From the NCBI GenBank assembly GCA_030696435.1, contig JAUYSF010000480.1, forward strand, positions 1-5,395: DNA of 5,395 bases, given 5' to 3'. The position numbers and the translations under genes are program-made. The DNA comes from Desulfoprunum sp. (lineage in GTDB: Bacteria > Desulfobacterota > Desulfobulbia > Desulfobulbales > Desulfocapsaceae). Under the pieces are notes generated by a model, which saw only the letters and a program-made list of their open reading frames with translations, was not told the origin of the DNA and ran no database searches. Every line of letters starts with the position of its first letter. Within the stretch, counting starts at the first letter, position 1. Shown here one piece after another: positions 1 through 5,395 of this stretch.

Positions 1-7
1 TCTCCAT
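1..7 (-). CDS. Possible 5' end of a divergently transcribed gene (partial, two codons visible)
   Basis: On the minus strand an ATG lies at bases 7-5, followed by GAG and then the window edge. It is preceded by AAAGGA (complement of 15-20) with a 7-base gap, a good Shine-Dalgarno arrangement. A gene divergent from the amidohydrolase would also explain the roughly 300 bases of non-coding sequence here. Only two codons are visible, so no product can be suggested, and the signal could be chance. Confidence 0.3.
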
Positions 8-24
8 TCGTTTTTCCTTTGATA

Positions 25-44
25 GATGCGTTTTTTGATGCGTT
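25..44. repeat. Direct repeat GATGCGTT x2
   Basis: GATGCGTT occurs at 25-32 and again at 37-44, a 12-base start-to-start spacing close to one helical turn. It lies just upstream of the candidate divergent start codon, so it would fall in that gene's 5' leader or promoter-proximal region. It could be a regulator or RNA-binding site. With only two short copies, chance is a real alternative. Confidence 0.3.
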
Positions 45-114
45 GCAACTCTCTCTTCAGTCTCGATCCGCCCCCTTGCTTTCATGCTCAACCTAGCATA
101 AACATCAGTCTTTT

Positions 115-134
115 CAATAATAAAAAGATTATTG
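115..134. repeat. Short perfect inverted repeat CAATAAT/ATTATTG
   Basis: A 7-base perfect inverted repeat (115-121 and 128-134) surrounds a six-base AAAAAG loop in the AT-rich part of the intergenic region. It could be a dimeric repressor operator or a minor hairpin. It lacks a GC-rich stem and a following T-run, so it is not a convincing intrinsic terminator. Confidence 0.3.
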
Positions 135-317
135 CTGGTGAGTGTGCAGTGAAGAATGTATGCCGCTTTCGCCTCTATCCGGCTTTGAGGTGGGATCGAT
201 ATGCCTGTTCTCTTGTCTGGCTGGCAAATAATGATTAGAGGAATAGAGAAATAGAGCAGATGATTGACCAGATCTCGTCATTCTATAACAACTGTACAGC
301 GGAGCATAGATTGTCCT

Positions 318-1523
318 ATGACCACGCACGTAATTCTTGCCGGCTGGCTGATTGATGGCAGCGGTGGACCGAACCGGAAAGCTGTTCTGTTGACGATAGA
401 AGATGGCATCATCAACGCTGTTGCCCCCTTTGACCGGCAAAACCCTCCTGATCCAGCCTGTGTAACCGACCTGTCTTTTGCCACCATTTCCCCACCCTTT
501 GTCGACTGTCATGTCCATCTGGCCTTTTCCGGAACCATAGACCAGGTGGCCAGGAAACAACAGACTGAGGCCTCGTACGACGAAATCCGGCCAATTATCC
601 GGCGGCATCTCGGCTATCTCTTCCGACACGGGGTTCTTGCCCTGCGGGATGCCGGAGACGGGCAGGGCCATGTTCTGCGTTATAGGACTGAATCTCTTGC
701 TGATCCCGGAGAACCACCGGTTGTGCAGGTTGTCGGGCGGGCCTGGTATCAGCGAGGTCGCTACGGCAGGATGATCGGCAGGTGTCCGGCGGAGAACGAT
801 AGCCTGGAGAAGGCATTTGTCCTTGAAACCGATCAGGGCGATCTGGTGAAACTGGTCAACTCCGGGGTAAACAGTCTGCATGAGTTTGCCAAAGAGACGA
901 AACCGCAGTTTTCTGTTGAGGAGATGAAACAGGTTGTGAGGTTGGCCGAGAAGGCCGGAAAGAAGGTGATGGTCCATGCCAATGGCAGAATCCCTGTGCG
1001 GCAGGCCCTTGAGGCGGGATGCCATTCGATTGAGCACGGCTATTTCATGGGCCGGGAGAATCTGCAGCGTATGGCGGAAAAACAGGTGGTTCTGGTACCG
1101 ACTCTTTACGCCATGAAGGCCTGTGCGGAAATGGCCGATACCCCCGGCGAGAGAAAGATAGCGCAAAAAAATCTGGCCCATCAGCTTGAACAAGTGGCCC
1201 TTGCCAGGGAACTCGGGGTAAGGGTCGCCCTTGGGACAGATGCGGGGAGCCTCGGTGTGCTGCACGGAGAGGCTGTGGTTGAAGAGTTGAAACTGCTGAT
1301 CAAGGCCGGCTTTTCCCTGGCCGAGGCCATACAATGTGCGACATACAACGGGGCGCAGCTGCTCGGCATTGATATGGGCCGTATTGCCGCCGGAAGACCC
1401 GCGCACTTTCTGGTCAGCCGTGGTACGCCGGCCCAGCTCCCACGCAAATTCTCCTATCTTGAGGCCATATATTTGGACGGCAAACCCAGCCTATTTTACA
1501 GGAAAAATCCCGTCCGGCATTAA
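318..1523 (+). CDS. Metal-dependent amidohydrolase, imidazolonepropionase/prolidase-like group
   Basis: A 401-residue cytoplasmic hydrolase of the amidohydrolase superfamily, which cleaves amide or C-N bonds with one or two divalent metals held in a TIM barrel. Visible ligands, in order: His65 and His67 (DCHVHL) after the first barrel strand, Lys178 (LVKLVNSG) at the place of the carboxylated bridging lysine, His220 (VMVHANG), His240 (SIEHG) and Asp308 (GTDAGS). The set is complete, so the enzyme should be active. The C-terminal 'G.DMGRIAAGRPAHFLV' segment is the usual return to the small beta domain. The length is normal for the family. ATG318 is chosen because the family's first strand (VILAGWLIDGSG) starts right after it; GGAG at 301-304 is a somewhat distant ribosome site. 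A TTG at 264 would only add 18 residues of non-family sequence. The exact substrate is not visible: relatives act on imidazolonepropionate, Xaa-Lys/Arg or Xaa-Pro dipeptides and similar compounds. No hut genes are nearby, so I do not call it hutI. The stop codon is TAA. Confidence 0.9.
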   Translation: MTTHVILAGWLIDGSGGPNRKAVLLTIEDGIINAVAPFDRQNPPDPACVTDLSFATISPPFVDCHVHLAFSGTIDQVARKQQTEASYDEIRPIIRRHLGYLFRHGVLALRDAGDGQGHVLRYRTESLADPGEPPVVQVVGRAWYQRGRYGRMIGRCPAENDSLEKAFVLETDQGDLVKLVNSGVNSLHEFAKETKPQFSVEEMKQVVRLAEKAGKKVMVHANGRIPVRQALEAGCHSIEHGYFMGRENLQRMAEKQVVLVPTLYAMKACAEMADTPGERKIAQKNLAHQLEQVALARELGVRVALGTDAGSLGVLHGEAVVEELKLLIKAGFSLAEAIQCATYNGAQLLGIDMGRIAAGRPAHFLVSRGTPAQLPRKFSYLEAIYLDGKPSLFYRKNPVRH

Positions 1524-1525
1524 AC

Positions 1526-1573
1526 AGGGACACTCCCCTTATTTTTAAAAAGGAAAATAGGGGGAGTGTCCCT
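1526..1573. repeat. 20-bp-stem palindromic element (REP-like)
   Basis: The left arm (1526-1545, beginning AGGGACACTCCCC) pairs with the right arm (1554-1573, ending GGGGAGTGTCCCT) through 20 consecutive positions, with one G-U wobble (1539/1560) in the plus-strand RNA and an 8-base loop (TAAAAAGG). It begins two bases after the amidohydrolase stop codon. The outer half is GC-rich and the inner half is A/T. No T-run follows on either strand, so it is not a textbook intrinsic terminator, although such a stem could stall polymerase or protect the 3' end of the upstream mRNA. From memory, GGGACACTCCCC-type palindromes are dispersed in Desulfobacterota and related genomes, often near REP-associated (Y1/IS200-like) transposases. 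That would make it a mobile REP-type repeat, but copy number cannot be judged from one window. Confidence 0.7.
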
Positions 1574-1577
1574 AGTT

Positions 1578-1605
1578 AAGTCCCAACTATGATCGGAAAG
1601 GACTT
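1578..1605 (+). promoter_or_regulatory. Possible hairpin overlapping the kinase ribosome binding site
   Basis: AAGTCC (1578-1583) and GGACTT (1600-1605) are perfect reverse complements across a 16-base loop. The right arm includes the end of the Shine-Dalgarno sequence AAAGGA (1597-1602), so folding could partly hide it. Six pairs closing a 16-base loop is weak, and this may be coincidental. Confidence 0.2.
1597..1602 (+). promoter_or_regulatory. Ribosome binding site of the hybrid kinase
   Basis: AAAGGA lies 8 bases before ATG1611, a near-ideal spacing, and this fixes the kinase start. Only 37 bases separate the palindromic element from this ATG, leaving little room for an independent promoter. 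Transcription may therefore read through from the amidohydrolase gene. Confidence 0.7.
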
Positions 1606-1610
1606 TTGTC

Positions 1611-4430
1611 ATGAATAAGAAGGCCATTTGGTGTACTCCGGGATTGCGCCGTTTCGTTTGGATCCTCGCCCTCCTGTCATGTGTTATTCTCCCGAGTGCC
1701 ACTGCCTGTGGTGCCGGCGCGGAAGGCCAGGCGGCGCGGCCTATCCGGGTGGTTATGGATAATAATTATCCGCCTTACGTCTTTCTGGATGGCGACGGTA
1801 TCCTGCAGGGAATTCTTGTTGATCAGTGGCGGCTTTGGCAGAAGAAGACCGGCACCCCGGTCGAGATCAAGGCTATAGACTGGGGCAGTGCACTGAAGGG
1901 CATGAAGGAAGGGGATTTCGATGTCATCGATACGATCTTTAAGACCGAAGAACGTTCTGGTTGGCTGGATTTCACCCGGCCCTATGCCCGTCTCGAAGTT
2001 CCGGTGTTCTTCAATAAGGAAATCAGTGGCATATCCGGGGTCGAATCGCTGAAGGGATTTGCTGTGGCTGCCAAGGAGGGCGATGCCGCAGTCGACCTTC
2101 TGCGCAGCCATGGAGTTGAAAATCTCCTCCTCTTCAAAGGGTATGAGGAGATTATCCGGGCCGCCAAGGAACACAAGGTCAATGTCTTTGTGGTCGATAA
2201 ACCTCCTGCCCTGTATTTTCTCTACAAATACGGAATCCAGGGGCAATATAAGGAATCTCCTCCTCTTGATGTCGGCCAGTTTCACCGGGCCGTCAAAAAA
2301 GGTGACAAAGCGCTGCTGCAACAGATCGAGGTGGGGTTCGCCCGGATTTCAACCAAGGAGCTGCAGCAGATTGAGGAAAAATGGTATGGATCCCCTATCC
2401 TGCGTTCTGTCCGTGTCGAATATTTCCTGGCCGGTGCCGGAATCCTCTGTCTTTTGATTCTTAGCCTGTTCTTCTGGAACCGTTCACTCAGAAAGGCCGT
2501 CGAAAACCGCACGCGCGAATTGCAGATCAGCGAGGAACGCTATCGACAGCTCTTCAATGCCGAATCCGATGCCATTGTCGTCATTGATATCGAGACCCTC
2601 AGCCACGTTGAAGTGAACGAGGCTGCCGTCGATCTCTATGGCTATAGCCACGACGAACTCATGGCCCTGCGCTCCACCGACCTTTCCGCCGACCCGGAAG
2701 AGACCCTGCGGCAGATCACCGGCGGCAGCGGGCGGGTCCGCATCCCTCTGCGTTATCATCGCAAAAAAGACGGCACTGTTTTTCCGGTTGAGATCGGTGC
2801 CCGCTTTTTCGAACTTAACGGGCGGAACCTGCTTCTTGCTGCCATGCGCGACATTTCAGAACGTCTGCAGACCGAGGAATCGATGCGGGAAAACCGTCGT
2901 TTTCTCATTGACCTGATAGAGAACAGCGGCACACTTATTTTTGTCAAAGATAGGGCAGGGCGCTATGAGTTGGTCAATCGCAAATGGGAAGAAGTCACCG
3001 GCCTGCAGCGTGAAAACGTCCTTGCCAGAACGGATGAAGAGCTGTTCCCCGGTTATGTCGGCGAGCAATTCCGGCGCAATGATCTCGATGTTATCGAATC
3101 AGGTGAAGTGCAGGAAAAGGAAGAGGTTCTTGAGAGGGAAAACGCCAGGCGGTATTTTCTGTCGATTAAATTTCCGTTGCGCAATGAAAAGGGCAGCATT
3201 ACCGGTATTTGCGGCATGACGACTGAGATCACGGAACGCAGACAGGCCGAGGAAGAGCGGGAAAGGCTTCGCGGCCAGTTGTCTCAGTCCCACAAGATGG
3301 AGTCCATAGGTCGGCTAGCCGGTGGTATCGCTCATGATTTCAATAACATGCTCGGGGTGATTCTCGGTCATACCGAGCTGGCCCTCCTGCGGGTTCCTTC
3401 TTCGGAGCAGATTCATAGCAATCTGAAAGAGGTCGAGAAAGCGGCCAGGCGATCCGCTGATCTGACCCGGCAGTTGCTGGCCTTTGCCCGCAAACAGACG
3501 GTTGTGCCCAAGGTTCTCGACCTCAACGAGACGGTGACCGGCATGCTCAACATGCTTCGGCGGCTTATCGGCGAAGATATTGATCTTGTTTGGACACCGA
3601 CAGAGGGCCTTTGGCAGATCAAAATGGATCCCAGTCAGATAGATCAGGTCCTCGCCAACCTCTGCGCCAATGGCCGGGATTCCATAACCAATATTGGCAG
3701 AGTGGTGATCAGCACCGAGAATGCAAACATCAGTGCGGCCTACTGCACGGAGCACGAGGGCTGCGCAGCCGGTGAGTATGTCATGCTGTCGGTGACGGAT
3801 AACGGCTGTGGCATGGACCGCGAGACTCTGGCCCTGCTGTTCGAGCCTTTCTATACCACCAAAGAGGTCGGCAAGGGAACCGGGCTCGGTCTGGCGACGG
3901 TCTATGGCATTGTGCAGCAGAATAAAGGATTCATCAAGGTCGACAGTGAGCCGGGCCAGGGGACGAGCTTTAAGGTCTATCTGCCGCGGTACAGCGAGCC
4001 GGTTGTAAATTTTATGCAACAAGATGTGACGGAACCTCTGTCGTTTGGTGCGGGCACCGTTCTGCTGGTTGAAGATGAGCCGGCCATTCTGGAGATGGCC
4101 ACGCAGATGTTGGAAAAGATCGGCTACCGGGTGTTGACGGCTGAGACACCGTCTGCGGCCATCCGCTTGGCGCATGAGCATGTCGGGCGAATCGATCTTC
4201 TGCTGACCGATGTCATCATGCCTGAGATGAATGGCTGGGAACTTTCGCAGAAAATTCTGCAAATTCAGCCCGGTATGAAACGGCTCTTTACTTCGGGTTA
4301 TACAGCAAATGCCATTGCCCACCACAGCGTGCTTGACGAGAGCCTGCACTTTATTCAAAAGCCCTTCACGATGCAGGAGCTTTCCAGCAAGGTTTGCCTG
4401 GCCATGGAACGGGAGCCGGAGGGCGGCTGA
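1611..4430 (+). CDS. Hybrid sensor histidine kinase: SBP_bac_3 - TM - PAS - PAS - HisKA - HATPase_c - REC
   Basis: A 939-residue inner-membrane sensor. Residues 1-39 form a signal sequence (hydrophobic 15-30, small residues before about 38). Residues 44-262 are a periplasmic Venus-flytrap domain of the SBP_bac_3 type, as in BvgS/EvgS and polar amino acid binding proteins: 'NNYPPYVFLDGDGILQGILVD', Arg115, 'DFTRPY' (120-125) and Asp196, the last near the usual ligand amino-group contact. One membrane helix follows (272-289), with no HAMP. Next come PAS1 (307-418) and PAS2 (426-545), each ending in a 'DISER/EITER' motif, then a short coiled coil. The NtrB-like HisKA domain has H-box AHDFNN with phosphoacceptor His575. 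The ATPase domain shows an N-box with Asn687 (ANGRD, a slight variant of NARDA), DNGCGM (730-735), FEPFYTTK (744-751) and GKGTGLGL (754-761). The C-terminal receiver (816-935) has Glu821/Asp822, phosphoacceptor Asp867, Ser895 and Lys917. All catalytic residues are present. It should sense a periplasmic small solute and relay phosphate from His575 to Asp867; the HPt or output partner is not in the window. Stop TGA. Confidence 0.95.
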   Translation: MNKKAIWCTPGLRRFVWILALLSCVILPSATACGAGAEGQAARPIRVVMDNNYPPYVFLDGDGILQGILVDQWRLWQKKTGTPVEIKAIDWGSALKGMKEGDFDVIDTIFKTEERSGWLDFTRPYARLEVPVFFNKEISGISGVESLKGFAVAAKEGDAAVDLLRSHGVENLLLFKGYEEIIRAAKEHKVNVFVVDKPPALYFLYKYGIQGQYKESPPLDVGQFHRAVKKGDKALLQQIEVGFARISTKELQQIEEKWYGSPILRSVRVEYFLAGAGILCLLILSLFFWNRSLRKAVENRTRELQISEERYRQLFNAESDAIVVIDIETLSHVEVNEAAVDLYGYSHDELMALRSTDLSADPEETLRQITGGSGRVRIPLRYHRKKDGTVFPVEIGARFFELNGRNLLLAAMRDISERLQTEESMRENRRFLIDLIENSGTLIFVKDRAGRYELVNRKWEEVTGLQRENVLARTDEELFPGYVGEQFRRNDLDVIESGEVQEKEEVLERENARRYFLSIKFPLRNEKGSITGICGMTTEITERRQAEEERERLRGQLSQSHKMESIGRLAGGIAHDFNNMLGVILGHTELALLRVPSSEQIHSNLKEVEKAARRSADLTRQLLAFARKQTVVPKVLDLNETVTGMLNMLRRLIGEDIDLVWTPTEGLWQIKMDPSQIDQVLANLCANGRDSITNIGRVVISTENANISAAYCTEHEGCAAGEYVMLSVTDNGCGMDRETLALLFEPFYTTKEVGKGTGLGLATVYGIVQQNKGFIKVDSEPGQGTSFKVYLPRYSEPVVNFMQQDVTEPLSFGAGTVLLVEDEPAILEMATQMLEKIGYRVLTAETPSAAIRLAHEHVGRIDLLLTDVIMPEMNGWELSQKILQIQPGMKRLFTSGYTANAIAHHSVLDESLHFIQKPFTMQELSSKVCLAMEREPEGG

Positions 4431-4456
4431 AAAGTGCCGGAGTCATGACGTCGTCC

Positions 4457-4486
4457 TTTACTTTGGTCCTCCTGAAACCATACAAT
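4457..4486 (+). promoter_or_regulatory. Candidate sigma70-type promoter for the PAS-PAS gene
   Basis: TTTACT (4457-4462, four of six matches to TTGACA) is followed after 18 bases by TACAAT (4481-4486, five of six matches to TATAAT). Transcription would start near 4493, giving a leader of about 40 bases that contains the ribosome site of the next gene. This fits a 104-base gap without an obvious terminator after the kinase. It was found by eye only. Confidence 0.4.
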
Positions 4487-4523
4487 AGAGGTACAGCAGG
4501 TATGCAAGATCCCCAAGTATTAC

Positions 4524-4528
4524 AGGTG
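4524..4528 (+). promoter_or_regulatory. Ribosome binding site of the PAS-PAS gene
   Basis: AGGTG lies 6 bases before ATG4535. An in-frame TGA at 4529-4531 rules out any more upstream start, so the ATG is well fixed. Confidence 0.6.
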
Positions 4529-4534
4529 TGAAGA

Positions 4535-5278
4535 ATGGCTGAAAAACCATCCTACGAAGAGTTGATCGAAAAGATTGCCCGCTTGGAGAGCGAGGTGCTT
4601 GCAGGCCGGCAGTTTGAGAAAACAGTTCGACAGCAGGAAGAATATCTGAGAGAGAGCGAGGCGAAGTTCCGTCTGCTCTTTGAGAGGACACCCGTCAGCT
4701 ATCAATCGCTCGATATCGACGGGAATTTCCTTGAGGTCAATCAGGCCTGGCTCGAGACCCTGGGGTATACCCGAGATGAGGTGATCGGCAGGTCCTTTGC
4801 TGATTTTCTGCATCCCGACTGGGTTGAACCTTTTAGGGAAAACTGTCCACGTTTCAAAGCCTTAGGCGAAGTGCTCGGCGTGGAATTCGAGATGCGCAAA
4901 AAAGATGGTTCGACCATCATGGTGGCATTCAACGGCAAAATAAGTAGAGACCCAGAAGGCAGTTTTCTACAGACCCATTGTGTTTTCAGCAATATCTCAG
5001 AGCGCAGACAGTCGGAATTGGCCCTTGCCGAGAGTGAACATCGTCATCGGGTGATCTTTGAAAATTCACCTCTGGGCATGATCAGGTTTGCAGCAGACGG
5101 CACCATCCTGGATTGTAATGAGAAGTTTATCGAACTCATGGGTTCAACGCGGGAAAAGCTCATCGGCTTCAACACTGCCCGCCAGAGCTCACCAAAGATG
5201 CAGGAGGCCATCAAGAAGGCCCTGGCCGGAGAGGCCTCGGTTTATGATGATACCTATACCTCCGTGACCGGCGGCTAG
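4535..5278 (+). CDS. PAS-PAS sensor protein, reading frame interrupted by TAG inside the second PAS domain
   Basis: 247 codons precede a TAG. Residues 1-40 are a charged, probably coiled-coil leader (MAEKPSYEELIEKIARLE...) of a kind common on cytoplasmic PAS sensors of Desulfobacterota. PAS1 spans about 41-160 and ends in 'VFSNISERRQ'. A short linker (SELALAESEHRHR) leads to PAS2 from about 168: 'VIFENSPLGMIRFAADGTILDCNEKFIELMG' and 'IGFNTARQSSP'. There is no signal peptide or membrane helix, so it is cytoplasmic. The frame stops at 5276-5278 after 'YTSVTGG', before the last beta strands of PAS2, so a product ending there would carry an incomplete fold. The frame continues unchanged after the TAG with PAS-like sequence. 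The intact gene most likely encodes a longer signalling protein, such as a histidine kinase, whose catalytic part lies beyond the window; that part is inferred. Confidence 0.85.
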   Translation: MAEKPSYEELIEKIARLESEVLAGRQFEKTVRQQEEYLRESEAKFRLLFERTPVSYQSLDIDGNFLEVNQAWLETLGYTRDEVIGRSFADFLHPDWVEPFRENCPRFKALGEVLGVEFEMRKKDGSTIMVAFNGKISRDPEGSFLQTHCVFSNISERRQSELALAESEHRHRVIFENSPLGMIRFAADGTILDCNEKFIELMGSTREKLIGFNTARQSSPKMQEAIKKALAGEASVYDDTYTSVTGG

Positions 5279-5395
5279 ACATCATATCTGCGAGTGGTTT
5301 TCAATCCCGTGAGCCCCGGCCAGTCGCCCTCGGCCGTCATCGCCACTTTGGAGGACGTCACTGCGCGCAGGCTTGCCGAGCAGGTGAGCGAGAGG
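5276..5395 (+). pseudogene. In-frame continuation of the PAS-PAS gene beyond the TAG codon (partial at window end)
   Basis: After TAG (5276-5278) the same frame stays open for exactly 39 codons to the window edge. It begins TSYLRVVFNPV and contains VIATLEDVTARRLAEQ, the final strands of a PAS domain and the start of the usual linker helix. Together with residues 168-247 of the upstream part it makes one normal PAS domain of about 115 residues with a single codon replaced by TAG. No frameshift is involved. The segment has in-frame GTG codons but no ribosome site, so an independent start is unlikely. It is labelled pseudogene for want of a better class. Nonsense mutation, sequence error, readthrough and pyrrolysine are all open. 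Confidence 0.75.

Larger units (their letters stand above)
8..317. other. Intergenic region, probably between divergent genes
   Basis: I see no convincing coding sequence here. A 70-codon plus-strand frame (26-238) has no ribosome binding site and a composition unlike a real protein. The region holds a GATGCGTT direct repeat (25-32 and 37-44), a small ATGCT/AGCAT inverted repeat (84-99), a CAATAAT/ATTATTG inverted repeat (115-134) and three 8-base TAGAG units (236-259). I could not find a well-spaced promoter pair with good matches in either direction, although the AT-rich stretch around 100-135 is the likeliest place. No tRNA or riboswitch-like structure was recognised. Confidence 0.5.

Noticed and set aside
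264..317. TTG start at 264 for the amidohydrolase
   Set aside because: It adds 18 residues without family similarity and has only a weak upstream AGAG. ATG318 puts the start directly before the family's first beta strand.
129..1406. A 425-codon minus-strand frame opposite the amidohydrolase
   Set aside because: It is an antisense shadow. The plus strand holds a complete amidohydrolase with all metal ligands, and the minus-strand translation shows no recognisable family or domain.
1526..1573. Intrinsic terminator after the amidohydrolase
   Set aside because: The stem is strong, but no T-run follows it on either strand. It is kept as a REP-like palindrome with only a possible effect on termination.
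1588..1593. TATGAT as a -10 box for the kinase gene
   Set aside because: It matches the consensus well, but no acceptable -35 lies 16-18 bases upstream, and transcription would start inside the ribosome binding site.
1629..1709. Lipoprotein signal at Cys33 of the kinase
   Set aside because: 'ATAC' lacks the usual Leu at -3, and a sensor anchored by a following membrane helix does not need lipidation. An ordinary signal sequence is more likely.
1677..2321. A 214-codon minus-strand frame opposite the solute-binding domain
   Set aside because: It is a shadow of a well-supported SBP_bac_3 domain, with no recognisable product of its own.
3315..4358. A 347-codon minus-strand frame opposite the kinase core
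   Set aside because: The plus strand encodes intact HisKA, HATPase_c and receiver motifs over the same bases. The antisense product shows no domain.
4431..4534. Terminator or small gene between the kinase and the PAS-PAS gene
   Set aside because: Only a five-base AGCCG/CGGCT stem near the kinase stop was seen, with no T-run, and no small frame with a ribosome site is convincing.
1..5395. CRISPR array, tRNA, rRNA or complete insertion sequence
   Set aside because: No regularly spaced repeats, no cloverleaf or rRNA-like sequence and no transposase frame were seen in either strand.

Overview
The window looks like a chromosomal stretch from a Desulfobacterota-type (former Deltaproteobacteria) bacterium. 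The grounds are indirect: moderate GC, large PAS-rich sensor kinases next to each other, a protein N-terminus of the 'MAEKPSYEELIEKIARLE' style that I associate with PAS sensors of sulfate reducers and relatives, and a short 'GGGACACTCCCC' palindrome of a kind I recall as dispersed in such genomes. No marker gene fixes the taxonomy, so this placement is an inference.

Layout. Bases 1-317 are mostly non-coding. A ribosome binding site plus ATG on the minus strand at the very left edge suggests a divergent gene leaving the window. On the plus strand follow (1) a metal-dependent amidohydrolase of the imidazolonepropionase/prolidase-like group (318-1523), (2) a 20-bp-stem palindromic element immediately after its stop codon (1526-1573), (3) a 939-residue hybrid sensor histidine kinase (1611-4430) built as signal peptide, periplasmic SBP_bac_3 ligand-binding domain, one membrane helix, PAS, PAS, HisKA, HATPase_c and receiver, (4) a 104-base gap with a candidate sigma70-type promoter, and (5) a cytoplasmic PAS-PAS protein starting at 4535. 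The last gene is interrupted by an in-frame TAG at 5276-5278, yet the same frame continues as an unmistakable PAS/PAC tail to the window end.

How they may work together. The kinase is built to sense a small polar solute, probably amino-acid-like, in the periplasm and to phosphorylate its own receiver. No HPt protein, separate response regulator or DNA-binding output lies in the window. The amidohydrolase belongs to a group that cleaves cyclic amides or dipeptide-like substrates, so a metabolite link to the kinase is possible but rests only on adjacency. The PAS-PAS protein is probably the front end of another signalling protein.

The point most worth following up is the in-frame amber codon. 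Its possible explanations are a recent nonsense mutation, a sequence error, stop-codon readthrough, or pyrrolysine insertion, which is known in some Desulfobacterota.
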